DNA from: Zopfochytrium polystomum
Taxonomy: Eukaryota > Chytridiomycota > Chytridiomycetes > Chytridiales > Chytridiaceae
Assembly (NCBI GenBank): GCA_025765615.1
Contig: JAIVFJ010000094.1
Location: forward strand, 186,001-250,000
Reading direction: 5' to 3'
DNA length: 64,000 nt
Both the position numbers and the translations under genes were made by a program. The notes under the pieces are model-generated. The model searched no databases, had not been told where the DNA came from, and worked only from the letters and a program-made list of their open reading frames with translations. Shown in pieces: positions 24,397-33,715 of the stretch (the stretch's first letter is position 1; each line of letters begins with the position of its first letter).

Positions 24397-25154
24397 CTAC
24401 AGAAGTAGGGAGAAGGGTCTAGATAGTCTAATACGCTGATCGTACCAGTTACATAACCCTGGTATCATATCAAGTGATGGAGTTGGATTGACCTGTAGAT
24501 GGTAATAGGGACATGGATACAGCGAAGAGGTGAGATGTTTGCATACCTTGACAGGGTCCCATTACAAACCTCGATGATGAAAGTAGGCTAGTGAGTAGTT
24601 GACGCTCCGAATAGTTGGCACGTTTTATCCACTGCAGACTGACAGTGCATAGGTAGAGATTGCGACTTTTACCCTCGTTCTGACTCAGCATTACGTTGAC
24701 GAAGGCAGTAAGTCTAAGTGTCTCCGTACTATGAGACTCGCATGGGAGATACCTACCGTCTACTATCTTGTAGTCATAAGGTATGGAGATGATGAGCCTT
24801 GTACTCTTAGGATCAGGATCACTCGTAAGAGTCGAGAACTGAGAGGTTATCTGTGCATATGCTCCATTCGTACCAGGACCTGTATCTCCCGCATCTCGTG
24901 ACCTTGAAGGCATCATGACAGGATGTATAGTCTTCAAAGAGACATGGGCCAACCTGGCTAGAACGCAAGAGAGAGAGAGTGCAAAGTTGGGATCTACATA
25001 TCTAGCCTTGCCCCTTCTTCAGAGGTCCAGCCATAATAGTGACTTCATCCAACAACCACATAGTACGTACCCTGGAGTTTGTGTCACCGGAAGCTAGAGA
25101 CATGCGATTGTAGCCATGAGCGCATATATCTTCCACATCTTGGTGATGAGACAT
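24397..25154 (-). pseudogene. Unknown protein of about 250 codons, two frameshifts
   Basis: The gene starts at ATG 25154, changes frame near 24990 and again near 24480, and ends with TAG at 24397. The central part 24952-24470 is the longest open piece. It has a beta-strand segment (STRLIISIPYDYKIVDGR) and a helical C-terminal half. It is divergent from the + gene at 25220 with about 65 bp between starts. No family is recognised. Confidence 0.4.
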
Positions 25155-25219
25155 GACTGAAAGCCAACAAGTAGGAAGTAACTTAGTTCATCTGACACGA
25201 TTTCAACAGAGGAGGCAGG

Positions 25220-26275
25220 ATGTCTGTGTCTGACCAATACTCAAGATCCGTGACAGCTATTAGCATCCTGACGAGGAATAACAAGCTGAGAGCCTCTATG
25301 AATGTAACCCCTATCTCTAGGAGGGAAGATAGGATACTGAGAGGTAGAAGTTACAACAACCCGGAAGATCAGAACGAGGACACAGTAGGTTCGACAGAAA
25401 AGGACAACATAGAGCTGCTTGACAAGTACACAGGTGAGAGGACCGAGTCGGGAGTCTTCAAGAGTGTCTGGTCAGATGCGAGGATAATGCTCTGGAACAG
25501 CATGATACCGATGACAACTCCCGAAGTGATGACACATGCATCTAACACCATGGGGCTCGTTGACTCTAGTAAGGTAAAGTACCCAGTAACACAGTGGAGA
25601 AGACACATCTCGCTAGGTACATGGAAGATAGGCCCACTTTTGACAGTAGAGGCAGGATTCATACAACCGTCTGTCGTGACTGCTACATACGAGATGCCTG
25701 AGGATTTCACCATACAAGATATGAGAGCGCAGATACCTGACATGATGGGAGGTAGTATGATAGACGAGACAAGAGCGCCGTCGTTTAAATCCGAAAGCTC
25801 CAATGGCAAGGAATGGTTCCAGGGTAGATTTACAGGCACTGGCACTACAAATGCTACGTCTCAAAGGTCACGACTTCCCAGGATCCCATATGCGTATTAA
25901 CTAACACGGGTCATACAGCCTTGACATTCCTTATTGCTTACAAGGGAGTAGTTAAACTCTACAGGACCCACCGAAGGACAGTGTCCTAATCCTAGCTGAC
26001 GTACTGGAGAGAACGTGCCTTGTGGTAAGACGGGAGCAGAACATCAAGGTATATAACGTGAAGGAGTACAGGCATAGGAACGAGTATCTCAGAGTAGTAC
26101 ACAGTGGTTACATCTCACTGACAGGTAGAGCTGAAGTCACACCACAACCTGCTCATGACTCTACAGACAGGCAATCTACCAGATATTCAGTGACTGTGCC
26201 CTAACGTACAACTTCCTGGGATCTTTGACTCTTGTGCCAGATGACGGTGACTGTGGGAAACTGGAGAGAGGCTGA
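25220..26275 (+). pseudogene. Unknown protein of about 350 codons, frameshifted
   Basis: An open frame runs 25220-25900 from ATG. Coding-like sequence continues to 26022-26204 in another frame and then to a TGA at 26273-26275 after a further shift. The N-terminal part is polar and basic. The middle is beta-rich (ISLGTWKIGPLLTVEAGF, EMPEDFTIQDMRAQ), and the end has a DDGDCGK segment. The stop touches the palindrome at 26276, across which the RPB1-like gene ends convergently. A virion protein is possible; there is no homologue I can name. Confidence 0.45.
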
Positions 26276-26287
26276 AGTTTTAAAACT
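26276..26287. terminator. Gene-end palindrome AGTTTTAAAACT shared by convergent genes
   Basis: A perfect 12-bp palindrome abutted on its left by the TGA of the + gene and overlapped at its right edge by the TGA of the RPB1-like minus gene. Confidence 0.7.
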
Positions 26288-28677
26288 CAGGAGCTGTTCA
26301 GGACAGAAGTAGCAAAGAGGAGAGAGTGATTACCTGAGTAGAAAGAGTAGCTCATACTCCTGTTATCATGCCTAGTTATCTCAGAGCCAAGAGACAGGCT
26401 CATTGTATCAGCCGAGGTCAAGGTAATGACACAGAGCCTACAAGAAGGTAGCTAGCCGTAGTCTTAGACAGAAACTGGTACCTGAGACTCACTAGCTATA
26501 GGCTCACTAGCAAGATCCTCGGTACACGCACTGAATATCAAGGTGGCAAATGAGTAGACCTCCTGCTTTGTAGTCCGTAGATTGTACACCTGATTCCATG
26601 TAGGAGCACAAAGATACACATCTGGAATACACGAGCCTAACTATCTGCGGTCTTAGCATATCTGATGAACTGAGTGCAAGCATACGTCTATCTGAAGTGA
26701 CTATTAAGTCGGTATCTTCGTAACTGAAACCATGAGGGCCTATGACAACATCGTACTCCTCACTCGATGTGAGTCTAAACATCTCACTAGGTAACTTGGA
26801 TTGCCGATAACTCCTGTGCTTGAAGACCGGAGACATAGTCAGAGGTATGTGTTATTAGAGACATGACGAAGCTGAGATCAACACCTGCATACCTGTGCTT
26901 GGCCTTATCCAGCAGGTTCTGGACTACGAAGGATGTAAGCTTTGTAGCGTACCTCACAGCAGGAAAGCCGTAAGATGAGCCTATATCTGGTATGACCCAG
27001 TCGAGTCTTTCGTTCCACTTATCTTTCAGCCATGAGGATACATACTTAGTACCAGCTACCACGATATCTGAGGCTATAAGCTTCAACTGTCTAGCTATGG
27101 TATAACCCTTAGATATGCTAAGCTTGACCAATGGCGGAATCCCTGATCTTCGTAACTGCTGACACAAGGATGTCAGAACTGTGACCATTCGCCTCGAAAA
27201 CACGAAGTACGTCCTGTCTAGATTGCTCCTTGCATTTACACAGCTTATGATAGCTAGTACCGAAGTTGTACTTATCCAGTGCCGTAATACTACAAGATGA
27301 GCTCCACATGAAGTCGTAGTCAACATCCTCCTCATTGTAGAAGTAGAGCTGTGAGAAGACTGCCTGAGAATCCTCAGACTCGAAACTCACGTCTGCTGTA
27401 CCATCAGGGGGTTCACGATCAGAGTCTCGGACATGCTCGATAGTAGGAAGATCATAACCTTGGGCTACCTTAGCAAGGTCGCTCTCATCATAGATAGAGT
27501 CACTATCAGAGTGGAGGTACCATGGATCCTCAGGGTCATCGTAAGCTAGACTCAGTAACTCGGAAGTTGCTACAGGTAGATTCTCATTCAGTACATCGTT
27601 AACAGCGTCATTCTGCTGCCGAAACGTTACGGACCTAGATTCAGGAGGGTCACTAACATCAAGAGAGCGGTGTAAGAAGTCGTGTGAACTAGACACCTCA
27701 GTAACAGTACCTAATCTCCCTGTGCAAGTGGGACGAATGGTGGGGTCAGAGTCAGACAAGACAGGATCAGAGAAGACGAGAGACTCAGCATCACTGGAGG
27801 TCAGGACCAAGGTAGCTAGCGTATAATGTCGGAGATAGCTCCTCCAGTTGAACTCACCCTCAGTCTCAAGCCCAATGGCTAGGTCAATTTCCCTTACAGC
27901 TTCAGGAGACGAGACAGCAGCAACGTGGACCTTCATCTCCGTCAAAGTCGAGGTTGAGACGTCTACACATGTCAGGGTGACATCCCTATGGCGTTAGCTT
28001 TCCAACTCCTAAGTACAACTGGCTGAACTGACGAGCTAGAGATAACAGGACACCTGAGAATAACACCTCTATCTCCATCAACTAGGCATCTGAACTTGTA
28101 GTAGGGATCTCTGATAGAAATAGCATCAGCAGTAGTAGTAAGACTCGCGATACGGGTAGCTTCATGTTAGCCATCCACGTTGTAGGTATATACACCTCGT
28201 TAGGCATACAGTCCCACTTTATAACTGCCACACCTCTTGAAGCCGTCATAGGACGTGTAGTGAACATAGACCCCTAAGCTTCCCCGACTTGGAAAGATGC
28301 AGTTTGCGCATTTGAGAGGCGAAAGTGTCGTGTGTACTTATGCACCTAAGATAGGCATCATTCTCTCTAGCTTCTAGGTTAACCAGCTCATCTGACTTGA
28401 CAGTGCAAAGGTAAGGTAGTCCAACCCTGAATGATTCCGAGTCAAATACTAGATCAGCATAATCCTCCGTGGAGAGTAGGTGCCCCTTACACTCGTCATG
28501 ACCAGCCATCGTACACCTGGGGTCAGTAGACATGATTCTGCGGTCGTAGGGAACAGTGAAGATGTTAGGCAGGTTAACAGGCACAAGCTCCATAGAAACA
28601 GGGCATGTTGAAGAGTCACATCTACCACCCTCTCGTATGAACCTACGTATGACGAAGGACCTACTCTCTGAGTTCAT
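26287..28677 (-). pseudogene. RNA polymerase largest subunit (RPB1-like), compact and frameshifted
   Basis: From ATG 28677 the frames are 28677-28246, 28267-28082, a stretch through 28080-27940, 27945-27118, 27335-26787, 26836-26507 and a tail ending at 26287. The N-terminus carries a CPGH-like element (ECKGHLL, near 28495). NEVYIPTTWMANM (near 28190) matches the EVGVP...A-N-T segment. An RQ-x-S segment lies near 28030. NLDFDGDE (about 27957-27935) is the catalytic NADFDGD motif, with the shift occurring inside it, followed by the H-V...S-x-EA pattern. SKGYTIARQLKLIASDI (about 27115-27068) matches the bridge-helix-adjacent TGY-x-QRRL segment. At about 795 codons it is far shorter than cellular RPB1 (over 1,400). 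It pairs with the RPB2 gene at 18125. Confidence 0.75.
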
Positions 28678-28750
28678 AGCTAGTCACCAAGAATGTACCT
28701 AGATCATGAGTCACCGTCTAGACTGTAACGAGAAGACATGTGCAATGTGA

Positions 28751-28762
28751 AGTTTTAAAACT
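28751..28762. terminator. Gene-end palindrome AGTTTTAAAACT
   Basis: A perfect palindrome 29 bp past the stop (28791) of the minus gene 28791-29579 and 74 bp before the RPB1 start. Confidence 0.65.
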
Positions 28763-28790
28763 AACAATGAGAACGGAGATACGGGTATCG

Positions 28791-29579
28791 TTAAGGACCT
28801 ATGCCAAGTTGAGAGACGTCAGGTACGCAGAGACATGAAAACCTGCCTATTGTGGGAGGATCCCAGAGGGAAAGCTCGAACTTCACATCCTCCACCAGGT
28901 AGTCGAGAGGAGAAGAACAGGCGTCGTTATCTAGCCTAGGTGCATGAAGAGCGACACAGAGTCCACGTGCGTAGAAGTGAGTAAGAAGAGGAAAGTTAGA
29001 TCTGAGTCCAACTACCATGAAAGTTAGGTCCTTAACAGTAGCCTCCCTGTGTATGTAGATCTTAGTCACCCTATTGGAGACATCACCAAAGACCAGGCGT
29101 AATCTAAGGCCAGTACTAGCATCAAGTGTCAGAAGGTCAGATGAGAAGATGGAGACATCACGTACAACAAGCTCGTAGACTAGATCCGATGCCCCAAGCT
29201 TACATCCTCTGAGTGCCATTGTAAGAAACCTGCTAAGCCTCTCACGAAGCTTGGACTGTGAAGACAGCATCTCTATACCTACTGACACGACATCTCCCTG
29301 CTTGTTCACGGTGAGGTTATTGGCCAGACATTGAGCTACACTATCATGGGAGAATGATGGACAGTGGAGCAGGTTATCAAGGACGAGATCCACGAGATAA
29401 TCATCTCTGCAGACAGTAGCTGAACCAGACATACAGACACTGGAACCAACTCCAGACCCCTCGGTGTCCAAAATAGAGCCTGTAGCTTCCATCAGAGTAT
29501 ACCGCAACAGACACAATTTAGATAGGTAAGATGCAGTATCATAGAACGGGCGAAATGACCACATAAGAAGGAGGTGCAA
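28791..29579 (-). CDS. Unknown protein, about 230-262 aa
   Basis: An uninterrupted minus frame. The first ATG in a reasonable context is near 29492, giving about 233 residues. The sequence alternates helices and beta strands, with several cysteines and no transmembrane segment except a weak hydrophobic stretch upstream of the ATG. Near the C-terminus are LTHFYARGLCVALHAP and DYLVEDVKFELSLW. No known domain is seen. It is divergent from the reverse transcriptase gene, with about 140 bp between the likely starts. Confidence 0.45.
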   Translation of the reverse strand: MHLLLMWSFRPFYDTASYLSKLCLLRYTLMEATGSILDTEGSGVGSSVCMSGSATVCRDDYLVDLVLDNLLHCPSFSHDSVAQCLANNLTVNKQGDVVSVGIEMLSSQSKLRERLSRFLTMALRGCKLGASDLVYELVVRDVSIFSSDLLTLDASTGLRLRLVFGDVSNRVTKIYIHREATVKDLTFMVVGLRSNFPLLTHFYARGLCVALHAPRLDNDACSSPLDYLVEDVKFELSLWDPPTIGRFSCLCVPDVSQLGIGP

Positions 29580-29634
29580 CTGATCACATCGCGGACGATA
29601 CTAGCTACGAACAGCAGAATCACGAAGTTCGAGA

Positions 29635-31395
29635 ATGAGAGCCAAGAAGAACAAGGACAGAGGAAGGAAGACATGCAGACCAAGGATCAGGATAGACGGC
29701 TGGAGATTCGAGGACCTGAATATGCAGGAGAGAAGCTACGTGATCAGTAACGGTCCTAGCAGAGACATGGGCACGAGCTCGAAACTGAGGAGGATACTAG
29801 ACTCTGCTACTGTAGATATGAAAGTTGGTCTATTAACGTCCGATACAGTGAGATGGTACAAATGGTGGGAGCTGGTAACTGAGATGTCTCACCTGAGCAT
29901 TGTGGTCAATGTAGACTTCATCCGGCTACTGGCTAAAGGTGCCAACTTGCGACTACTAGGGAGAGTACCTGGGAAGATACTAGATATAGCCTTCCCGTCA
30001 AGCAAAGCTGACGATTGCAAGCAGGGAGAGAGGAGGAGGAAAGGAGGGAGAAGCGTGTTCTGCATGAACAGTGCCATAGACGTGACACAATACGCAGATT
30101 ACCTGTTCCGAAGGTACAAACTACTCATCAGGAAGTCGGACAAGGACGATAGATACGTTATATGCACTGACAAATGGGAGCTTACTTGCATAAGAGAGAT
30201 GCCAGAGATGAGGATGGTAGGAACTCGCAGTGAGGTGACATGCAGCTTAAGATTCCAGCCAAAGACGCACAAGGAGGGAAGGATAAAAGGGAGGCCTATA
30301 CAGATATGGCCAAAGAAGTCACAGAAGAAGGCTAGATATATCAACCAGAGGCTAATTGAAGAGATAAAGAGAAGTGAGATAGTAGCGTTAAGAGTAAAGG
30401 ATGCAGTTGATGCACTAACACCGAGGAGTCCATGTAGCAGCCTAATGACGGGAGACGTAAGAGATATGTTCACGAAGATACCCAGAGAGGAGCTACTCAG
30501 TATGTTAAGATGTAAGATAGGCGAGGAGTTCGCGAACACAGTAAGAAGGGAGATAGACAGTGGCTGCATAAAGTTCAGGAACAAGCTGTACAGGATGGAC
30601 GACGGACTAAGCATGGGATCTCGAATATCGCCACCTCTAGCTGTATGGTACGTGATACAGAAGCTGGTGACACTGCCTATTTGGAACTCGGAGATTACAG
30701 TGATGAGACTATACATGGACGACATAGGCATAAGGACAGAGGGTAAAGATAGCATGAACAGGGTGAAAGAGGTAAGCAGAGCGATAGATAGGCAACTCCA
30801 TCCCCTACAGGTGGAATGGAACACTTCATCATCATTTCTCGACACTAGGTGGGACGGTACGAGGATAGGTACCTCAAGTTTCAACAGTAGAGGTAGGTGC
30901 ATGAGAGCCAGTGCTATCTCAGAAGTTCCAGGGGCAGTATTTCGACATTGCGTGTCACAACAGGTACTACGCATCCTTGACAGAGAGAGGACAGAAGGTA
31001 GGAGTATACTCGATGCACTACTTGAGATGGAGGATATGTACGTACTTCCACAGCTGAAAACCTCGCCAGACACTGAGGACTGGCTAGACAGAGTAAAAGA
31101 CTACGTATTCACCAGCTCAAGTTCAATGATGACCAGAGATGAGGTTGCCCGTTCAGTGATACAGATAGTGGAGGACCTTAGGACAAAGATGACAGCGGAG
31201 ATAGAGGAGCATGAGAAGGTGAGAGTGACATGGCTACCATGCTTTAGGTACAGGAAGTTTAGGAAGGCGAAAGAGAGAATGACTAGATACGCCATAGATA
31301 AGCTGGAAAGCACCAAAGAGGAAGGATGCAAGACTGTAGTCTGGGACCTAGGACTGATGCCGAAATCATCACTTCTGATACAACTGAGACAGTAG
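29635..31395 (+). CDS. Penelope-type reverse transcriptase, intact, without GIY-YIG nuclease
   Basis: A single 586-codon ORF from ATG 29635. Penelope-like RT landmarks appear in order: QPKTHKEG...RPI (about 30258), TGDVRDMFTKIP (30448-30483), GLSMGSRISPPLA (about 30604), LYMDDIGI (30709-30732), FLDTRWD (about 30837) and the post-RT7 thumb pattern S-x-VPGAVFRHCVSQQVLRI. The catalytic YMDD and upstream Asp are present. No GIY-YIG endonuclease follows the RT core; the C-terminal about 130 residues are helical and basic. Endonuclease-lacking Penelope-like RTs are known from telomere-associated elements (Athena, Coprina) in rotifers and fungi. This ORF differs from its neighbours in two ways: it has no frameshift, and it has no gene-end palindrome after its stop. 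It may be a later insertion or a virus-resident RT. Confidence 0.85.
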   Translation: MRAKKNKDRGRKTCRPRIRIDGWRFEDLNMQERSYVISNGPSRDMGTSSKLRRILDSATVDMKVGLLTSDTVRWYKWWELVTEMSHLSIVVNVDFIRLLAKGANLRLLGRVPGKILDIAFPSSKADDCKQGERRRKGGRSVFCMNSAIDVTQYADYLFRRYKLLIRKSDKDDRYVICTDKWELTCIREMPEMRMVGTRSEVTCSLRFQPKTHKEGRIKGRPIQIWPKKSQKKARYINQRLIEEIKRSEIVALRVKDAVDALTPRSPCSSLMTGDVRDMFTKIPREELLSMLRCKIGEEFANTVRREIDSGCIKFRNKLYRMDDGLSMGSRISPPLAVWYVIQKLVTLPIWNSEITVMRLYMDDIGIRTEGKDSMNRVKEVSRAIDRQLHPLQVEWNTSSSFLDTRWDGTRIGTSSFNSRGRCMRASAISEVPGAVFRHCVSQQVLRILDRERTEGRSILDALLEMEDMYVLPQLKTSPDTEDWLDRVKDYVFTSSSSMMTRDEVARSVIQIVEDLRTKMTAEIEEHEKVRVTWLPCFRYRKFRKAKERMTRYAIDKLESTKEEGCKTVVWDLGLMPKSSLLIQLRQ

Positions 31396-31444
31396 CAGAG
31401 GATAAGACAGTACAGTAACATACGAAGCAAGGGGCTTAATAACT

Positions 31445-31584
31445 CACTGGATCTCAGTGGAGAGTTGGGTGTAGAAGCTGAACGGGGTAGAATGCTAGTA
31501 GATGCCTGACATGGCTGGCCGCTCCTAGGAGCGTGTGCCAACCTTACGGCCCGTGGCTACGCGCCGAGGCCTGGAGGCTCTGGG
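31445..31584. repeat. 140-bp direct repeat, copy 1
   Basis: Identical over 140 bp to 32096-32235. It is GC-rich and contains the 14-bp palindrome CGCTCCTAGGAGCG at 31520-31533. It begins 50 bp after the reverse transcriptase stop. No ORF, tRNA or hammerhead core is seen in it. Confidence 0.9.
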
Positions 31585-32095
31585 GGAGCTTTGTACGTCC
31601 AACCTTGGTACGGGTAAACGTGCGGTCCGGATCTGCCTGAAACCATACAACGTCTGTCAACTTGCCCACAGTAGCGGAATGCACGGTACGCTACCCTCTC
31701 TTAAAACCTCACCACTCCACCACCTCACAGCCTCACTACCTCACCACCTCACAAGGTGTCATTTTTTAAATCCCCATTTACTCACCAAAACAGGCCGTCA
31801 CCGCTGGCCGTACTGAACTAGGCTCTTTGGCAAGCTAGATGAGTAAGATGGAGAGATGGCCTTCTGTGCATGGAGACAGGAGTTAACCACATCACCACGT
31901 TCATTTTACCACCTCAGACTGTAGGCAGATAACCATCCTAGGCAGCTGAATGTGAGACATAGAGGAGTGAAGCATCACTCATATCCAAGTACCCAAGTGA
32001 GCAGTCTAGGAGGAGAGGATTGAACTGTGAACCTGCCTTCCATTGCTACACGTGGCCATATCTTGCCAGCTTAACGGATGTTTGAAGCGTGTGTG
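31585..32095. other. Non-coding spacer between direct repeats
   Basis: About 510 bp without a convincing gene. It includes a degenerate CCTCAC/CACCAC tract at about 31696-31755 and a T6A3 run near 31762. It is flanked by the perfect 140-bp repeats, so it could be the interior of a solo element or a terminal spacer. Confidence 0.6.
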
Positions 32096-32235
32096 CACTG
32101 GATCTCAGTGGAGAGTTGGGTGTAGAAGCTGAACGGGGTAGAATGCTAGTAGATGCCTGACATGGCTGGCCGCTCCTAGGAGCGTGTGCCAACCTTACGG
32201 CCCGTGGCTACGCGCCGAGGCCTGGAGGCTCTGGG
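32096..32235. repeat. 140-bp direct repeat, copy 2, at a composition boundary
   Basis: Perfect copy of 31445-31584, palindrome at 32171-32184. The AT-rich block B starts at the very next base, and a RING-protein ATG follows only 12 bp later. Confidence 0.9.
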
Positions 32236-32247
32236 ATTAGGTATAAA

Positions 32248-32646
32248 ATGGAGTGCTACATTTGCTATGAAAATGTAATGTGTGGAAGTAGTGTTCACAA
32301 AACAGAATGTTGTAAACGTATTTCACATTATACTTGTTATGAAAAATGGAACTGGACAGGAAAAGTATGTGGATTTTGTGGAACTCGTTGGAAAGTTGAT
32401 AAAATTGAAGAAGTATATAACATTATATATGTATGTTATTTGAAAACGAATTTATGCGTGCCAGGATTTAAACAAATTGCAAAAAGAATGACAGAATCAA
32501 TAGAGGAGATAATACCAGGTCATAAGTATATAGAATTTACAGAAAAAATAGTGGAGCCAATGATCAAACGTTATCTCTGGACTGGAAAAATGATATACGC
32601 GGAACCAATGACAGAAACAGAAACAATTTATAAGATGATGTTATGA
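32248..32646 (+). CDS. RING-variant (RING-CH-like) small protein
   Basis: The 132-aa protein starts with a cysteine/histidine cluster: CYICYENV at the N-terminus, then TECCKRISHYTCYEKW and CGFCGTRW. This is the spacing of a RING-CH type zinc-binding E3 ligase domain, seen often in giant viruses and other large DNA viruses. The rest is helical. It is a paralogue of the gene at 36365-37018, which has an extra N-terminal zinc cluster. Only 12 bp separate the ATG from the 140-bp repeat, so its native promoter was probably cut off, although a TATAAA lies at 32241. Substrate and role are unknown. Confidence 0.65.
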   Translation: MECYICYENVMCGSSVHKTECCKRISHYTCYEKWNWTGKVCGFCGTRWKVDKIEEVYNIIYVCYLKTNLCVPGFKQIAKRMTESIEEIIPGHKYIEFTEKIVEPMIKRYLWTGKMIYAEPMTETETIYKMML

Positions 32647-32684
32647 GACTTTATTACGACAAACTTTCAGTTGAACCAAAGCAG

Positions 32685-32785
32685 GAATGGTTTATTACAG
32701 AGAATGGTTTATTACAGAGAATGGATATATTAATACAACGAAGTGAGTACAATCCATTACAGAGAATGAGTTATTAAATAAAAGA
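32685..32785. repeat. Short tandem repeats TTTATTACAGAGAATGG
   Basis: Two adjacent copies of a 17-bp unit at about 32690-32722 and a diverged copy at about 32755 in the intergenic gap. Confidence 0.6.
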
Positions 32786-32843
32786 ATTCAATTATTTGAA
32801 GAATATACGAGACAATATTCTTCAAAGCAATGTTTACAGGAGG

Positions 32844-33620
32844 TCACGTTATTGATCCATAAGAGGTTTTTTCAATTTGAGAGAGTTGATTCCATAAATC
32901 AAGTTCTTCTGTATGTAGTTTATCCATTTTTTGTAGAAGATATTTTTTTTGATTAGCTAGAGCAGTATTTTTAGAATTCAGTGAAGTATCAAGTTGAAAA
33001 GTGATAGCTTGTTCAAGCAAATTGCGAACATTATTAATTTCTAGTGACTTTTCTTCTAAAGTTTTTCGAATAAGTTTAATTTCAGTGTTTTTTCTAATAA
33101 TTCTAGAAAAGTTGTCTCTAACTAAATGGACTTGATCACTGAATTTGTCAACTAAATTTTTCAAAGATTCAACACAATTGAAAATATAAATTAAATGAAG
33201 AACTCCTAAAGAGGAATCGTTGCTGTGTTTAACGTTATAAAGAATGCATTGATGAAGATCATTTTGTAAGCGACAGGTTTTGATTTTTTCTATATTTTCA
33301 CCATTATCATCATCATAATTTATATTAAATACTTTTTTGTATATATCTCCAATATAGGAAGTGTATATGTCCTGTAATTGTTCATATTCATGAGCATTTG
33401 AAATTTCATTTAGTAATGTATCCATTTTATCCAAAACAGAATGATATTGTAATAATACGTCGAAATTGCACATAATATTAACATTTTCATCATGTTTTGT
33501 AACAAAATTTGAAACATGAATGTCGTATAAGTTCAAGTTTTCTTTTGCCCAATCGTTGGCACGTTTATTTAACATATATATAGTAAAGAAAATAGAACTA
33601 GAAATTTCTTCACCAAACAT
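32844..33620 (-). CDS. Coiled-coil protein, family member 1
   Basis: A 258-aa intact ORF. The first 120 residues are helical and acidic. The segment LHLIYIFNCVESLKNLVDKF followed by a basic coiled coil is shared with the broken gene at 42799-43728 (LHMIYIYNTVEKIQKLVNKF). The C-terminal 90 residues form a long coiled coil (KTLEEKSLEINNVRNLLEQ). No catalytic motif is seen. A TCACGTGACC site lies 26 bp upstream of the start. Function unknown. Confidence 0.55.
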   Translation of the reverse strand: MFGEEISSSIFFTIYMLNKRANDWAKENLNLYDIHVSNFVTKHDENVNIMCNFDVLLQYHSVLDKMDTLLNEISNAHEYEQLQDIYTSYIGDIYKKVFNINYDDDNGENIEKIKTCRLQNDLHQCILYNVKHSNDSSLGVLHLIYIFNCVESLKNLVDKFSDQVHLVRDNFSRIIRKNTEIKLIRKTLEEKSLEINNVRNLLEQAITFQLDTSLNSKNTALANQKKYLLQKMDKLHTEELDLWNQLSQIEKTSYGSIT

Positions 33621-33715
33621 TGTACTTAATTAAATGAGACCAAAATCACGTGACCAAATTTACACTTCAGTGTTCATTCAATCAGATTCTTTTTTTTCGG
33701 ATTTTAAACAATTAG

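Noticed and set aside
30099..31073. 324-codon minus ORF inside the reverse transcriptase
   Set aside because: Antisense shadow of the RT; Ser/Leu-rich low-complexity translation with no motif.
31445..32235. Hammerhead ribozyme or tRNA within the 140-bp repeat
   Set aside because: No CTGATGA...GAAA core and no cloverleaf could be found by eye.
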